Source of the DNA: Pyrinomonadaceae bacterium
GTDB lineage: Bacteria > Acidobacteriota > Blastocatellia > Pyrinomonadales > Pyrinomonadaceae
Reading direction: 5' to 3'
Assembly (NCBI GenBank): GCA_022843305.1
Contig: JALHNX010000017.1
Span: 1 to 48,157, forward strand
DNA: 48,157 bases
A program made the translations under genes and the position numbers. The notes under the pieces were generated by a model, which did no database searches, had not been told where the DNA came from, and saw only the letters and a program-made list of their open reading frames with translations. Positions 29,875 through 37,601 of this stretch are shown in pieces; within the stretch, counting starts at the first letter, position 1, and every line of letters starts with the position of its first letter.

Positions 29875-29917
29875 AGAGAAAAGGTTTTCGCACGAAAACC
29901 TTTTCTCTTTTTTTTTC
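29875..29917 (+). terminator. Strong rho-independent terminator
   Basis: A 15-bp perfect stem (AGAGAAAAGGTTTTC with its complement, 29875-29908) with a short loop is followed by at least eight T. It ends the giant gene 32 bases after its stop. Confidence 0.92.
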
Positions 29918-29922
29918 GATGG

Positions 29923-29928
29923 TATAAT
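29923..29928 (+). promoter_or_regulatory. Candidate -10 box giving a very short leader
   Basis: A perfect TATAAT lies only 11 bases before the ATG of the next gene. Transcription would start about five bases before the codon, so the message would be nearly leaderless, and no ribosome site is visible. No convincing -35 box exists because the preceding bases are the terminator T run. Confidence 0.4.
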
Positions 29929-29939
29929 TTTTTTCTTAC

Positions 29940-30893
29940 ATGAGCATTTACGAACAATTTCAGCCGATAGATTTAGAAAATATAATTACTTACGAGCTTG
30001 CCTCGCGTCCGAGCAAGGTGACGGTCAAGGATTTTGCGCGTTCGGTTGATGCCGATGCTTCGCTTAAAGATTTTCTCGACGGTTTGCCCGATATTTTAGC
30101 CGTCAAACATTTACGCGAAATCGCTGCAAACATTCGCCGCGCAAAGGATTTGAATAAACCGGTTATCTGGGGAATCGGCGGACACGTCGTGAAAACGGGG
30201 CTTTCGCCGATTTTAATTGATTTGATGCGGCGCGGGTTTGTTTCGGCAATCGCCGCGAACGGTGCGGTTCTCGTTCACGATACCGAGATCGCGCTTGTCG
30301 GTTTTACTTCCGAAGACGTTGACGCGAGCCTCGGCAAAGGCGATTTCGGCGCGGCGCGGGAAACCGGCGAAATCTTAAACGCGGCGGCAAAAAGCGGCGC
30401 GAATGACCTGATTGGCTTAGGCGAAGCGATGGGCAGGGAAGTTACCGAAATGAATCCGCCGAATGCCGATAAATCTTTGCTTTGCCAAACCTACGAAAAC
30501 AAAATTCCGTTCACCGCGCATCTCACAATCGGAGCGGACATCGGGCATTTTCACAGCAGTTGCGACGGTGCTTCTTTGGGTGCAACTTCGCACACCGATT
30601 TCAAGTTATTTTGTTCGATCATCAAGGAATTAAACGGCGGCGGAGTTTATTTAAATGTCGGTTCGGCGGTGACGATGCCCGAGATTTTTCTGAAAGCCGT
30701 CACGGTCGTGCGAAATCTCGGGTTTGAATTACAGGATTTTACGACCGCGAATTTCGATTTTATCCAGCATTACCGCCCGCAAACAAACGTCGTCCGCCGC
30801 CCGACCGCAAACGGCGCGGGACGCGGATTTTCAATTACCGGACATCACGAAATTATGATTCCTCTGCTCGCCGCGCAAATTCTTCATTCTTAA
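29940..30893 (+). CDS. Deoxyhypusine-synthase-like protein, function unknown
   Basis: A 317-residue cytoplasmic protein. Visible conserved-looking stretches are PVIWGIGGHVVKTGLSPILI (about 76-95), AIAANGAVLVHDTEIALVGF (about 101-120), GAARETGEILNAAAKSGAND, HFHSSCDGASLGATSHTDFK and GGVYLNVGSAVTMPEIFLKA. The glycine-rich first motif, the NGA..HD strand and the GSAV stretch resemble the NAD-binding fold shared by deoxyhypusine synthase and the LOR/SDH-type enzymes. I cannot see the catalytic lysine motif of true deoxyhypusine synthase (GGG..KH). It is most likely a conserved bacterial family of unknown substrate. It stands alone between the giant gene and the TonB receptor. Confidence 0.6.
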   Translation: MSIYEQFQPIDLENIITYELASRPSKVTVKDFARSVDADASLKDFLDGLPDILAVKHLREIAANIRRAKDLNKPVIWGIGGHVVKTGLSPILIDLMRRGFVSAIAANGAVLVHDTEIALVGFTSEDVDASLGKGDFGAARETGEILNAAAKSGANDLIGLGEAMGREVTEMNPPNADKSLLCQTYENKIPFTAHLTIGADIGHFHSSCDGASLGATSHTDFKLFCSIIKELNGGGVYLNVGSAVTMPEIFLKAVTVVRNLGFELQDFTTANFDFIQHYRPQTNVVRRPTANGAGRGFSITGHHEIMIPLLAAQILHS

Positions 30894-31200
30894 CAATTGA
30901 ATAAGGCGGTTTTCTTAAACCTTTGTTTGACACGAAACCGCTTATGATTTATCTTCTTATTGAAAACGATTTTCATTTTCAAAGTTGTTTCAATCAGGAA
31001 ACAATCTTGAAACGGTAAGTTTGCCCCTCAAAAGCCGATTAAAACTGATTTTAATTTTGTTTAGCGAAGGGATAAAAGCTGAATAATCATTGGCGGAACT
31101 TATTAATTGTTTTCCCCTCTTTAATGCCTAAGCAGGCTAATTTAGACATTAAAAAATAACATTCAGTTTGAAATTTTATAAAGGAAGTTAAAAAAAACAG
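30894..31200. other. 307-base leader region of the TonB receptor
   Basis: No gene is seen. The stretch holds a candidate promoter with a Fur-like box and then about 225 bases of untranslated leader. I looked for cobalamin or TPP riboswitch boxes and saw none. Confidence 0.5.
30927..30975 (+). promoter_or_regulatory. Candidate promoter with Fur-like operator
   Basis: TTGACA (30927-30932) and TATCTT (30950-30955) are spaced by 17 bases. Immediately downstream, at the expected transcription start, TGAAAACGATTTTCA (30961-30975) forms a 6-3-6 inverted repeat resembling the 7-1-7 Fur consensus TGATAATnATTATCA. The position would allow iron-dependent repression of the receptor gene. Confidence 0.45.
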
Positions 31201-33576
31201 ATGAAAAGCCGAACATTTTTATGGGCGATTATTATTACCGGAATTTTTATTGTAAATATTGATGCACAAACAAACGAAAGTCGGGGTTTGAGCGGGAAGG
31301 TTCTGGATCAAACCGGCGCAGTCGTCGTCGGAGCCGAAGTCACGGCGAAACTTGAGGAAATAAATTATCAAAGAAATCTGCAGACGGACGGGAATGGACA
31401 GTTTGCTTTTCTTAATTTGCCAGCCGGAAATTATCAAATCACGGTTTCGGCAAAAGGTTTCGGCAGGGAAACGAAAACCGCGCCGAGCGGAACAATGGTT
31501 GAAATCATATTAATGCCAGAAAATGTTGCGGAGGTTGTTTCGATAACATCGAATTATCTTGCCGGAACTTCAGAAGCGCTTGAACAAACGCCCGGTTCAT
31601 TACAGATCATTGACCGCGCAACGCTTGAAAATGCGCGCGTTTTTGATTTTTCGGAAGCCCTGCGCAAAGTTTCGGGAGTTAATGTGCGCGACGAAGAAGG
31701 TTTCGGTTTGCGTCCGAACATCGGAATTCGCGGGACGAACCCGACGCGGACAACTAAGGTTTTACTCCTCGAAGACGGCATTCCGTTATCGTATGCGCCA
31801 TACGGCGATAACGCTTCGTATTATCATCCGCCGGTCGAGCGTTTCGATTCGATTGAGGTCTTGAAAGGTTCGGGGCAGATCGGCTACGGTCCGGTCACGG
31901 TCGCCGGCGTGATTAATTACCTGACACCGAATCCGCCGGAAAAACCGACCTTCTCATTAAAATTAATCGGCGGCAACCGCGACTTTTTTAACGGCAACGC
32001 GAACTTCGGCACAACTTTTGGAAAAACCGGATTTTTCGTCAATTTCAACCGGAAACAGGGTGAAGGCGCGCGCGAAAACGTCCGTTCGGGACTGAACGAT
32101 CTGAGCGCGAAAGTGGTGCAAAAGCTCGATGACCGAAATATTCTGACATTCAAATACAGCCATTTCAACGAAGATTCGCGCCTCACTTATTCGGGCTTGA
32201 CCGAAGCCGAATTCTCCGCCAATCCGCGTAGAAATCCTTTCCGCAACGATTCGACAAATTTTTTCCGCGAAGGTTTTTCAGCTATGCACACCGCCGTTTT
32301 AAGCACAAAATCCAGTTTGACGACCAAAGCCTACACATCGTATTTTTCGCGCGATTGGTGGCGGCAGTCATCAAATTCGGCACAGCGTCCGAACCGGCTG
32401 AACGTTGATCCGGATTGCCGTTCGATGGCGGATTTATATACGACCTGCGGCATTGAAGGTCGTTTGCGGGATTATCGTGTTTACGGCATCGAGCCGCGAT
32501 TTGACTGGCAGTTTAACACGGGGCGCGTCCGCAACGATTTTAGCGTCGGATTTCGTTATCATTACGAAAATCAGGATCGCCGCCAATTAAACGGAGACCT
32601 TCCGAACTCACGCGACGGCGTGTTGGCTGAAAGCAATATTCGCCGCAACACGGCGGTTTCGGGTTTTCTTCAGAATCGTTTTATCTTCGGCAATCTGGCA
32701 ATTACGCCGGGTGTGCGCGTCGAAAAGATCAATTTCAAACGCATCAACCGTCTGAACGGAGCAAGCGGCGAAACCGATTTGACGCAGGTTATTCCGGGAA
32801 TCGGGGTTGCCTATAATATCAAAGAGAAAACGACAGTATTTGCGGGCGTTCACCGCGGTTTTGCGCCGCCGCGCACCGAAGATATAATCAGCAATTCGGG
32901 CGGCGTTGTTGAACTCGATGCCGAATTGAGCTGGAATTACGAGGTCGGTTTTCGCAGCCGGATTATCAACGGCATCAATCTGGAAGCGACGTTTTTCCGA
33001 AATGATTATGAAAATCAGATCGTTCCGGCATCAGTTGCGGGCGGCACCGGAGCGGTTTTCACGAACGGCGGCAGAACGCTTCATCAGGGAATCGAGTTTG
33101 CGGGACAGATTGATTCGGCTAATGTTTTCAAGACCTCCTATAACATTTATTTCCGCAATTCTTATACATTTCTCGGAACGGCTGAATTTCGCGGAATTCG
33201 TAATAGTTCGATCGGCGGGTTTACAAATGTTTCCGTGTCCGGAAATCGTCTGCCTTACGCACCGAAAAGTCTTTTAAATATGGTCGTCGGAGTCGCTTAC
33301 AAAAATTTCGACGGCTTTCTCGAAAACAATTATCTCGGCAGACAATATTCCGACGATCTGAACCGTATTAATCCGCCGGCGAACGGTCAGGGCGGTTTGA
33401 TTCCGAGTCAGACCTATTTCAACGCGACCGCCAATTACAAGGTCGAAAAATGGAAAACGACGTTCTTCGTGACGGCAAAAAACATCTTTGACCGGACGTT
33501 TATTGTTGACCGTTCGCGCGGCATTCTGCCATCGAGTCCGCGTCTTTTGCAGGCGGGATTAAAACTGAACCTTTAA
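31201..33576 (+). CDS. TonB-dependent outer-membrane receptor, FecA-like, with N-terminal carboxypeptidase-like domain
   Basis: A 791-residue outer-membrane transporter. After a signal peptide (FLWAIIITGIFIVNIDA) comes a carboxypeptidase regulatory-like domain of about 80 residues (LSGKVLDQTGAVVVGAEVTA). The plug domain (about 125-240) has IDRATLENARVFDFSEALRK, NIGIRGTNPTRTTKVLLLED, GIPLSYAPYGDNASYYHPPV and ERFDSIEVLKGSGQIGYGP. The beta-barrel ends with a C-terminal aromatic-rich strand (LLQAGLKLNL, last residue Leu rather than Phe). The plug resembles the FecA ferric-citrate receptors. The substrate is inferred to be a ferric chelate, supported only by the Fur-like box upstream. The start has GGAAG about ten bases upstream. 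The gene ended at a hairpin now split by a MITE. Confidence 0.92.
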   Translation: MKSRTFLWAIIITGIFIVNIDAQTNESRGLSGKVLDQTGAVVVGAEVTAKLEEINYQRNLQTDGNGQFAFLNLPAGNYQITVSAKGFGRETKTAPSGTMVEIILMPENVAEVVSITSNYLAGTSEALEQTPGSLQIIDRATLENARVFDFSEALRKVSGVNVRDEEGFGLRPNIGIRGTNPTRTTKVLLLEDGIPLSYAPYGDNASYYHPPVERFDSIEVLKGSGQIGYGPVTVAGVINYLTPNPPEKPTFSLKLIGGNRDFFNGNANFGTTFGKTGFFVNFNRKQGEGARENVRSGLNDLSAKVVQKLDDRNILTFKYSHFNEDSRLTYSGLTEAEFSANPRRNPFRNDSTNFFREGFSAMHTAVLSTKSSLTTKAYTSYFSRDWWRQSSNSAQRPNRLNVDPDCRSMADLYTTCGIEGRLRDYRVYGIEPRFDWQFNTGRVRNDFSVGFRYHYENQDRRQLNGDLPNSRDGVLAESNIRRNTAVSGFLQNRFIFGNLAITPGVRVEKINFKRINRLNGASGETDLTQVIPGIGVAYNIKEKTTVFAGVHRGFAPPRTEDIISNSGGVVELDAELSWNYEVGFRSRIINGINLEATFFRNDYENQIVPASVAGGTGAVFTNGGRTLHQGIEFAGQIDSANVFKTSYNIYFRNSYTFLGTAEFRGIRNSSIGGFTNVSVSGNRLPYAPKSLLNMVVGVAYKNFDGFLENNYLGRQYSDDLNRINPPANGQGGLIPSQTYFNATANYKVEKWKTTFFVTAKNIFDRTFIVDRSRGILPSSPRLLQAGLKLNL

Positions 33577-33587
33577 GCGAAATATGA

Positions 33588-33816
33588 AAAAAATAAGCAT
33601 CATTAAATTATTGAGCTTTGCACAAAAATAGGCGAAAAAGTCGAAAGTCGGCGAATAATTTTACATTCTACATTCTTCATTAAATGCAGTAAATACCTGC
33701 TTAAAAATGTAAAATGCAGAATGTAAAATTGATAATGATTTATCACACCAATGCTTTTAATTGTTTTTTGTGCAAAGCCAAATTATTGAGCAATAATTTA
33801 ATGATGCTTATTTTTT
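33588..33816. terminator. Bidirectional terminator split by a MITE insertion
   Basis: The left arm (33588-33613) and right arm (33791-33816) are perfect 26-base complements, each ending in a run of six A or T. Removing the element at 33614-33779 and one copy of its 9-bp duplication leaves an uninterrupted hairpin with a two-base centre between two converging genes. This is the expected layout of a shared terminator. Confidence 0.85.
33614..33779. mobile_element. 166-bp MITE-like element, copy 1
   Basis: Ends are AGCTTTGCACAAAAA and TTTTTTGTGCAAAGCC, an inverted repeat of about 15 bp. The element is flanked by AAATTATTG on both sides (33605-33613 and 33780-33788), a 9-bp target duplication. 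It codes for nothing. The interior is an imperfect hairpin of 7-mers (TTTACAT, TCTACAT, TCTTCAT on one arm; AAAAATG, TAAAATG, CAGAATG on the other). It is about 96% identical to the copy at 43068-43240. The transposase family is unknown to me and none is encoded here. Confidence 0.9.
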
Positions 33817-35305
33817 AATTGCGAAGTCCGAAAAACTTTCGGATTGAATTGAACATTCCCGTTTTCGCCGCCTGCGCATCGGTCGGCTTTTGGGAATTAA
33901 CTTCCGTCAGACCGGCGCGGCGTTCTTCGATGATGTCAACGAATCTTTCAACCAGTTCGGGATTGGCTTCGAGAACCGGTTTCAGACAGGTGTGTTTTAT
34001 TTCCAGAACCTCGGTTTCTTCGAGCGCGATGACGGTCGCGGTGCGCGGTTCGCCCGTGAAAAGTCCCATTTCGCCGAAAAACTCGCCTTCGTTCAAATTG
34101 CGTAAAACCTTGATTTTGCCATCCTCGTTGATTTGGACTTTGACCGAACCGCGATGAATGACGAACATCGAATTGCCTTCCTGTCCGCGCCGGACGATCT
34201 TTTCGCCCGTCGCAAAGATTTTCGCCTCGACCGTTTCGGCAATCTGCTGCGTTTCTTCATCCGTCAGCGGCGCAAACAACGGAACTTCGCCTAAACGGTC
34301 GAAAATCTCGGTCGCAGATTCGGTAAAGTTCGGCTCGATTTCTTGTTTTTCGACATAAAGCGTCCGCGTCGGGAAAGCGAAGTGAATATTTTCGCGCTGA
34401 AAGGCATACCAAATTCGCTGGCGGATCATCGCGTCCGTGTCGTTAAATTTCGTGTAATCTTCGACCCAGTATTTGACCTCGAAATCAATGCCGTTGTCGC
34501 CCAGATTTCGCACCCGGACAACCGGACGAATTTTCGGCGAAACGTTTTCGACCTGCCGGACGACTTCGCGGATCAGCTGAATCGTTCGTGCGGGCGAAGC
34601 CGAATAGATCGTGTTAAAGAAAACGAGCCGCGCATTGAGATTATCCTTCGGCGAAACTTCGATAAATTCCTTGCCGAGAACCGCGTTGCTGATAACGATT
34701 ATTTTATTTTGAAACGTGCGAATCTTTACGCCGCGCCACGAAACCTGTTCGACAACGCCCGTCCAACGGTTATTTTGGATATTGATGACATCGCCGATCT
34801 GAAACGGTTGATCGGCTTGCAGAGCGATGCCCGCGAAAAGATTTCCCAAAGTATCTTGAAGCGCAAGACCGACGACGATTCCCAAAATCGTCGAACCCGT
34901 AAACAGCGGCGCGAGCTGAACGGTCGGATATTGCGACTGAAAAATGATGAAAAACGCGACGATGCAGACGACGATTGAGAGAACGGTTTTGAGCAGCGAA
35001 GAAATTTCGTTTTGCGAAGAATTACGGAGCGCGATATGAAAGATCAAATAATTAAGGAAACGAACAAAAATTATGACGATCGCCATCCATAAAATAATTT
35101 TTATGATGTGCGCAATATTAAATACCAGAATTCTAATGGTATCGCCGAACTGCGTCGGCATCGCGCTTTCGCCGCTCAGCATCCGTATTTTATTGAGGTA
35201 AGTTTCTATATCGCTGTCGGGCGGGACAATAATTAAAACGAGCGTGATTATCGTCGTCGAGAGAAGCAAAAAAACGGTTTTCTTTCGCAATTCGGAATCT
35301 GGCAT
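33815..35305 (-). CDS. MscS-family mechanosensitive channel with cyclic-nucleotide-binding domain
   Basis: A 496-residue inner-membrane protein. Several membrane helices occupy the first 150 residues (VFLLLSTTIITLVLIIVPP, IILWMAIVIIFVRFLNYLIF, TVLSIVVCIVAFFIIF). The MscS pore-helix region and beta domain follow (STILGIVVGLALQDTLGNLF, then INIQNNRWTGVVEQVSWRGV). Residues about 355-470 form a cyclic-nucleotide-binding domain (VHRGSVKVQINEDGKIKVLR, EGEFFGEMGLFTGEPRTATV). Proteins of this layout belong to the bCNG/MscS-CNMP group, which are ligand-modulated rather than strongly tension-gated. The gene follows the Nramp-type gene with 97 bases between them, filled by a hairpin. The stop overlaps the right arm of the split terminator. 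Confidence 0.93.
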   Translation of the reverse strand: MPDSELRKKTVFLLLSTTIITLVLIIVPPDSDIETYLNKIRMLSGESAMPTQFGDTIRILVFNIAHIIKIILWMAIVIIFVRFLNYLIFHIALRNSSQNEISSLLKTVLSIVVCIVAFFIIFQSQYPTVQLAPLFTGSTILGIVVGLALQDTLGNLFAGIALQADQPFQIGDVINIQNNRWTGVVEQVSWRGVKIRTFQNKIIVISNAVLGKEFIEVSPKDNLNARLVFFNTIYSASPARTIQLIREVVRQVENVSPKIRPVVRVRNLGDNGIDFEVKYWVEDYTKFNDTDAMIRQRIWYAFQRENIHFAFPTRTLYVEKQEIEPNFTESATEIFDRLGEVPLFAPLTDEETQQIAETVEAKIFATGEKIVRRGQEGNSMFVIHRGSVKVQINEDGKIKVLRNLNEGEFFGEMGLFTGEPRTATVIALEETEVLEIKHTCLKPVLEANPELVERFVDIIEERRAGLTEVNSQKPTDAQAAKTGMFNSIRKFFGLRN

Positions 35306-35320
35306 ATTTTTCTAGATTGG

Positions 35321-35391
35321 AGATTCAAAATTCAAGATTTAAGAGTATTTAATTTTTTTAATCTTGAATCTTAAATCTTGAATTTTGAATT
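35321..35391. repeat. Heptamer hairpin between the Nramp and MscS genes (hairpin locus 5)
   Basis: ATTCAAAATTCAAGATTTAA and following bases on the left (35322-35344) are perfectly mirrored at 35369-35391. The units are 7-mers such as ATTCAAG, ATTTAAG and ATTCAAA. It fills most of the 97-base gap between two same-strand genes. Confidence 0.85.
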
Positions 35392-35402
35392 CGTATTTCG
35401 GC

Positions 35403-36710
35403 TTAAAACATATCAATAATTGATTTTCCAATCAACATCAGCGAAAGGAATGAAACAACAATTGTTATAAACCACGCAAAGATTTTGAAAAGAAAGCTGT
35501 TCGCGTATTCGCCCATAATTTCTTTGTTCGACGAAAGCAAAACGATAGTCACGAGAATAACCGGCAGCAGAACGCCGTTGATAGTTTGCGTAAAAATAAG
35601 GAGCTTGATTTGCGGAATATTCGGAATCAGCGCGACGATTACGCCCAAAACGATCAGCGTCGTAAAAATTCCGAGAAAAATCGGTGCTTCGCGGAAGCTG
35701 CGCGACAAACCTTTTTCAAATCCTAACGCTTCGCTTAAACTGTAAGCCGTCGCAAGCGGCAAAACGCCCATCGCCAGCATCGCCGCGCCGAAAAGTCCGA
35801 TGCCGAAAAGATATTTCGCGTAAACTCCGGCGATCGGGGTCAGCGAATTGGCGGCGGTTGCGGCGGAATCGATTTCCGTAATTCCCCGCACATGAAGCGT
35901 CGCGGCGGTCGAAATAACGATAAACGCCGCGATCAGACAGGCAAAAATCGTCCCGGTGATGACATCGGCGCGCGCCAGCGGCAAATCTTCTTTGTCCATC
36001 TGTTTTTCGACGACCGAAGACTGCACGTAAACCTGCATAAACGGCGTGATCGTCGTGCCGATCAAAGCCATCACCGTGAAAAGATAAACCGAAGAAAATT
36101 CAAATTTCGGCGCGATGATCTGTGCGCCGACCTCCGACCAGTCGGGTTTTGCCAGAAAAGCCGAAATCACATAACCGAAAAACACGAGCGACATTGCCAG
36201 AAAAACCCGTTCGACGCGTTTCTGCGTTCCTTTAACGACGAGCCACCAGATCAAAAACGCGGTTATCGGAACGGTTAAATAACGCGGAATCCCAAAAAGC
36301 TCCGACGCTTGCGCAATGCCGACGAATTCCGAGATAATCACGCCCGAATTGGCGATCAGCAGCGAGAGCATAACGAGCGTCGTCCAGCGCACGCCGAAAC
36401 GTTCGCGGATCAGATCCGCCAAACCTTGTCCGGTGACAACGCCCATCCGCACGCACATTTCCTGGACGGCGATGAGCGAGATCATCATCGGCAGAAAAAC
36501 CCATAATAGTCCGTAACCGTAACTTGCGCCGACGGTCGAGTAAGTGGCGATTCCGCTGGCATCGTTACCCGCATTGGCGGCGATAATTCCGGGACCGAGA
36601 ACGGCAAGGTAGGCAATAAAGCGGTAATTAGGCAGATTGCGACGGAAACGCGATGGAAAGCGCACGAATTTCTGCACAAATTTGGTTGATAAAATTCGCG
36701 GAAACGCCAT
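35403..36710 (-). CDS. Nramp-related divalent metal transporter
   Basis: A 435-residue inner-membrane transporter of the Nramp (SLC11) superfamily with about 11 hydrophobic segments. The family pattern is clear in LGPGIIAANAGNDASGIATY, VGASYGYGLLWVFLPMM and GQGLADLIRERFGVRW. The TM1 metal-binding motif DPGN of classic MntH is replaced by D-A-S-G, and the TM6 MPH motif appears as TPF within GTTITPFMQVYVQSSVV. These changes place it in the Nramp-related group with a DPSG-like TM1 rather than with true Mn/Fe transporters, so the substrate (possibly Mg or another ion) is open. A basic N-terminal tail (FPRILSTKFVQKFVRFPSRF) precedes the first helix. It is followed by the MscS gene. Confidence 0.88.
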   Translation of the reverse strand: MAFPRILSTKFVQKFVRFPSRFRRNLPNYRFIAYLAVLGPGIIAANAGNDASGIATYSTVGASYGYGLLWVFLPMMISLIAVQEMCVRMGVVTGQGLADLIRERFGVRWTTLVMLSLLIANSGVIISEFVGIAQASELFGIPRYLTVPITAFLIWWLVVKGTQKRVERVFLAMSLVFFGYVISAFLAKPDWSEVGAQIIAPKFEFSSVYLFTVMALIGTTITPFMQVYVQSSVVEKQMDKEDLPLARADVITGTIFACLIAAFIVISTAATLHVRGITEIDSAATAANSLTPIAGVYAKYLFGIGLFGAAMLAMGVLPLATAYSLSEALGFEKGLSRSFREAPIFLGIFTTLIVLGVIVALIPNIPQIKLLIFTQTINGVLLPVILVTIVLLSSNKEIMGEYANSFLFKIFAWFITIVVSFLSLMLIGKSIIDMF

Positions 36711-36851
36711 TTTTACTGCTACTGTCGCCGTCTGTCATTTTTGTAATTAATCAATAAATCTAGCCGAAAATTGAATATAAGCCTGTTTTTTGAAATTAGC
36801 AAAGGCGGGAATAAAAAAAGTGCGGCTGGACTAACAACTGTGAAAGGAAGA

Positions 36852-37559
36852 TTAAAGTCTGATGCCGACGGGGCAAATTTCCGGTTTGCGGAATTGCCAT
36901 AAAAGACATCCGTCGTCCTCGAATTCGGGTGGCGGCAATTCACCCTGAAGAGGCGCGAGATGAATCACGAAATTCAGAAAATTATCATCTTCCCAGCCGT
37001 TTTTTATCCAATCGGGCGGCGTTTCGTGCGGTCTGGTTCGAGCAAAATAATCGAGCGGTTTTTCGTGCTTCATTTCAGATTCTTTGCCGAAACACATCTT
37101 AAAAGAACTGCGGTCTTCGATCGCCATCCAGCCGCCCGCCAGATCGTTCGGCGGGTAGGAATAAATCGTCGCGGCATATTCGTCCGACGGAACTTCGATA
37201 AAACAGCCGAGATGATAATCGCCGCCCGGTTCGGCGGTCGGAAAATCTTCCATATATTCTTCCAGATCTTCGTCGCAGACCCCGGAAACGACCATTTTGC
37301 CGGATTCGAGATTCAATTTCCACACCACTTTTGCCGTCCAATCCGACTTTTCTTGATCGTTTAAATCGCCGAACAGGACGCGAACAAAATAACCGTCATC
37401 CTGATAAAGCGAAGTTCCCATCAATGCACCTTTCAACGTCAAATTCTGCCAGCCAAAATGATGCAGATCGGCAAAAGATTTGCCGCCGAGATTGGCATCG
37501 GCAATATAAAACAAACAACCTGCTTCCTGTATCGAAAAATTAACTTCTGTTCTTTTCAT
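36852..37559 (-). CDS. Hypothetical protein, about 235 residues
   Basis: I do not recognise a family. The protein is acidic, apparently cytoplasmic and rich in Trp, Asp and Gly. Typical stretches are EAGCLFYIADANLGGKSFAD, CDEDLEEYMEDFPTAEPGGD, a glycine-rich ASYPPNDLAGGW-like turn (YSYPPNDLAGGWMAIEDRSS) and DGCLLWQFRKPEICPVGIRL at the end. I prefer the ATG at 37559 (MKRTEVNFSIQEAG), which has AAGAAA upstream. The frame also opens at 37583. It starts 18 to 42 bases after the SBBP gene stop, so the two are probably co-transcribed. The 141-base gap that follows before the Nramp start contains nothing I can assign. Confidence 0.8.
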   Translation of the reverse strand: MKRTEVNFSIQEAGCLFYIADANLGGKSFADLHHFGWQNLTLKGALMGTSLYQDDGYFVRVLFGDLNDQEKSDWTAKVVWKLNLESGKMVVSGVCDEDLEEYMEDFPTAEPGGDYHLGCFIEVPSDEYAATIYSYPPNDLAGGWMAIEDRSSFKMCFGKESEMKHEKPLDYFARTRPHETPPDWIKNGWEDDNFLNFVIHLAPLQGELPPPEFEDDGCLLWQFRKPEICPVGIRL

Positions 37560-37601
37560 AGATTTCTTATCGGAATACGGCATCGGCGGGATGGTTTGAT
37601 G

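Noticed and set aside
30976..31200. Riboswitch in the long leader of the TonB receptor gene
   Set aside because: No cobalamin, TPP or FMN core boxes could be recognised, and the leader shows no strong conserved-type pairing by eye.
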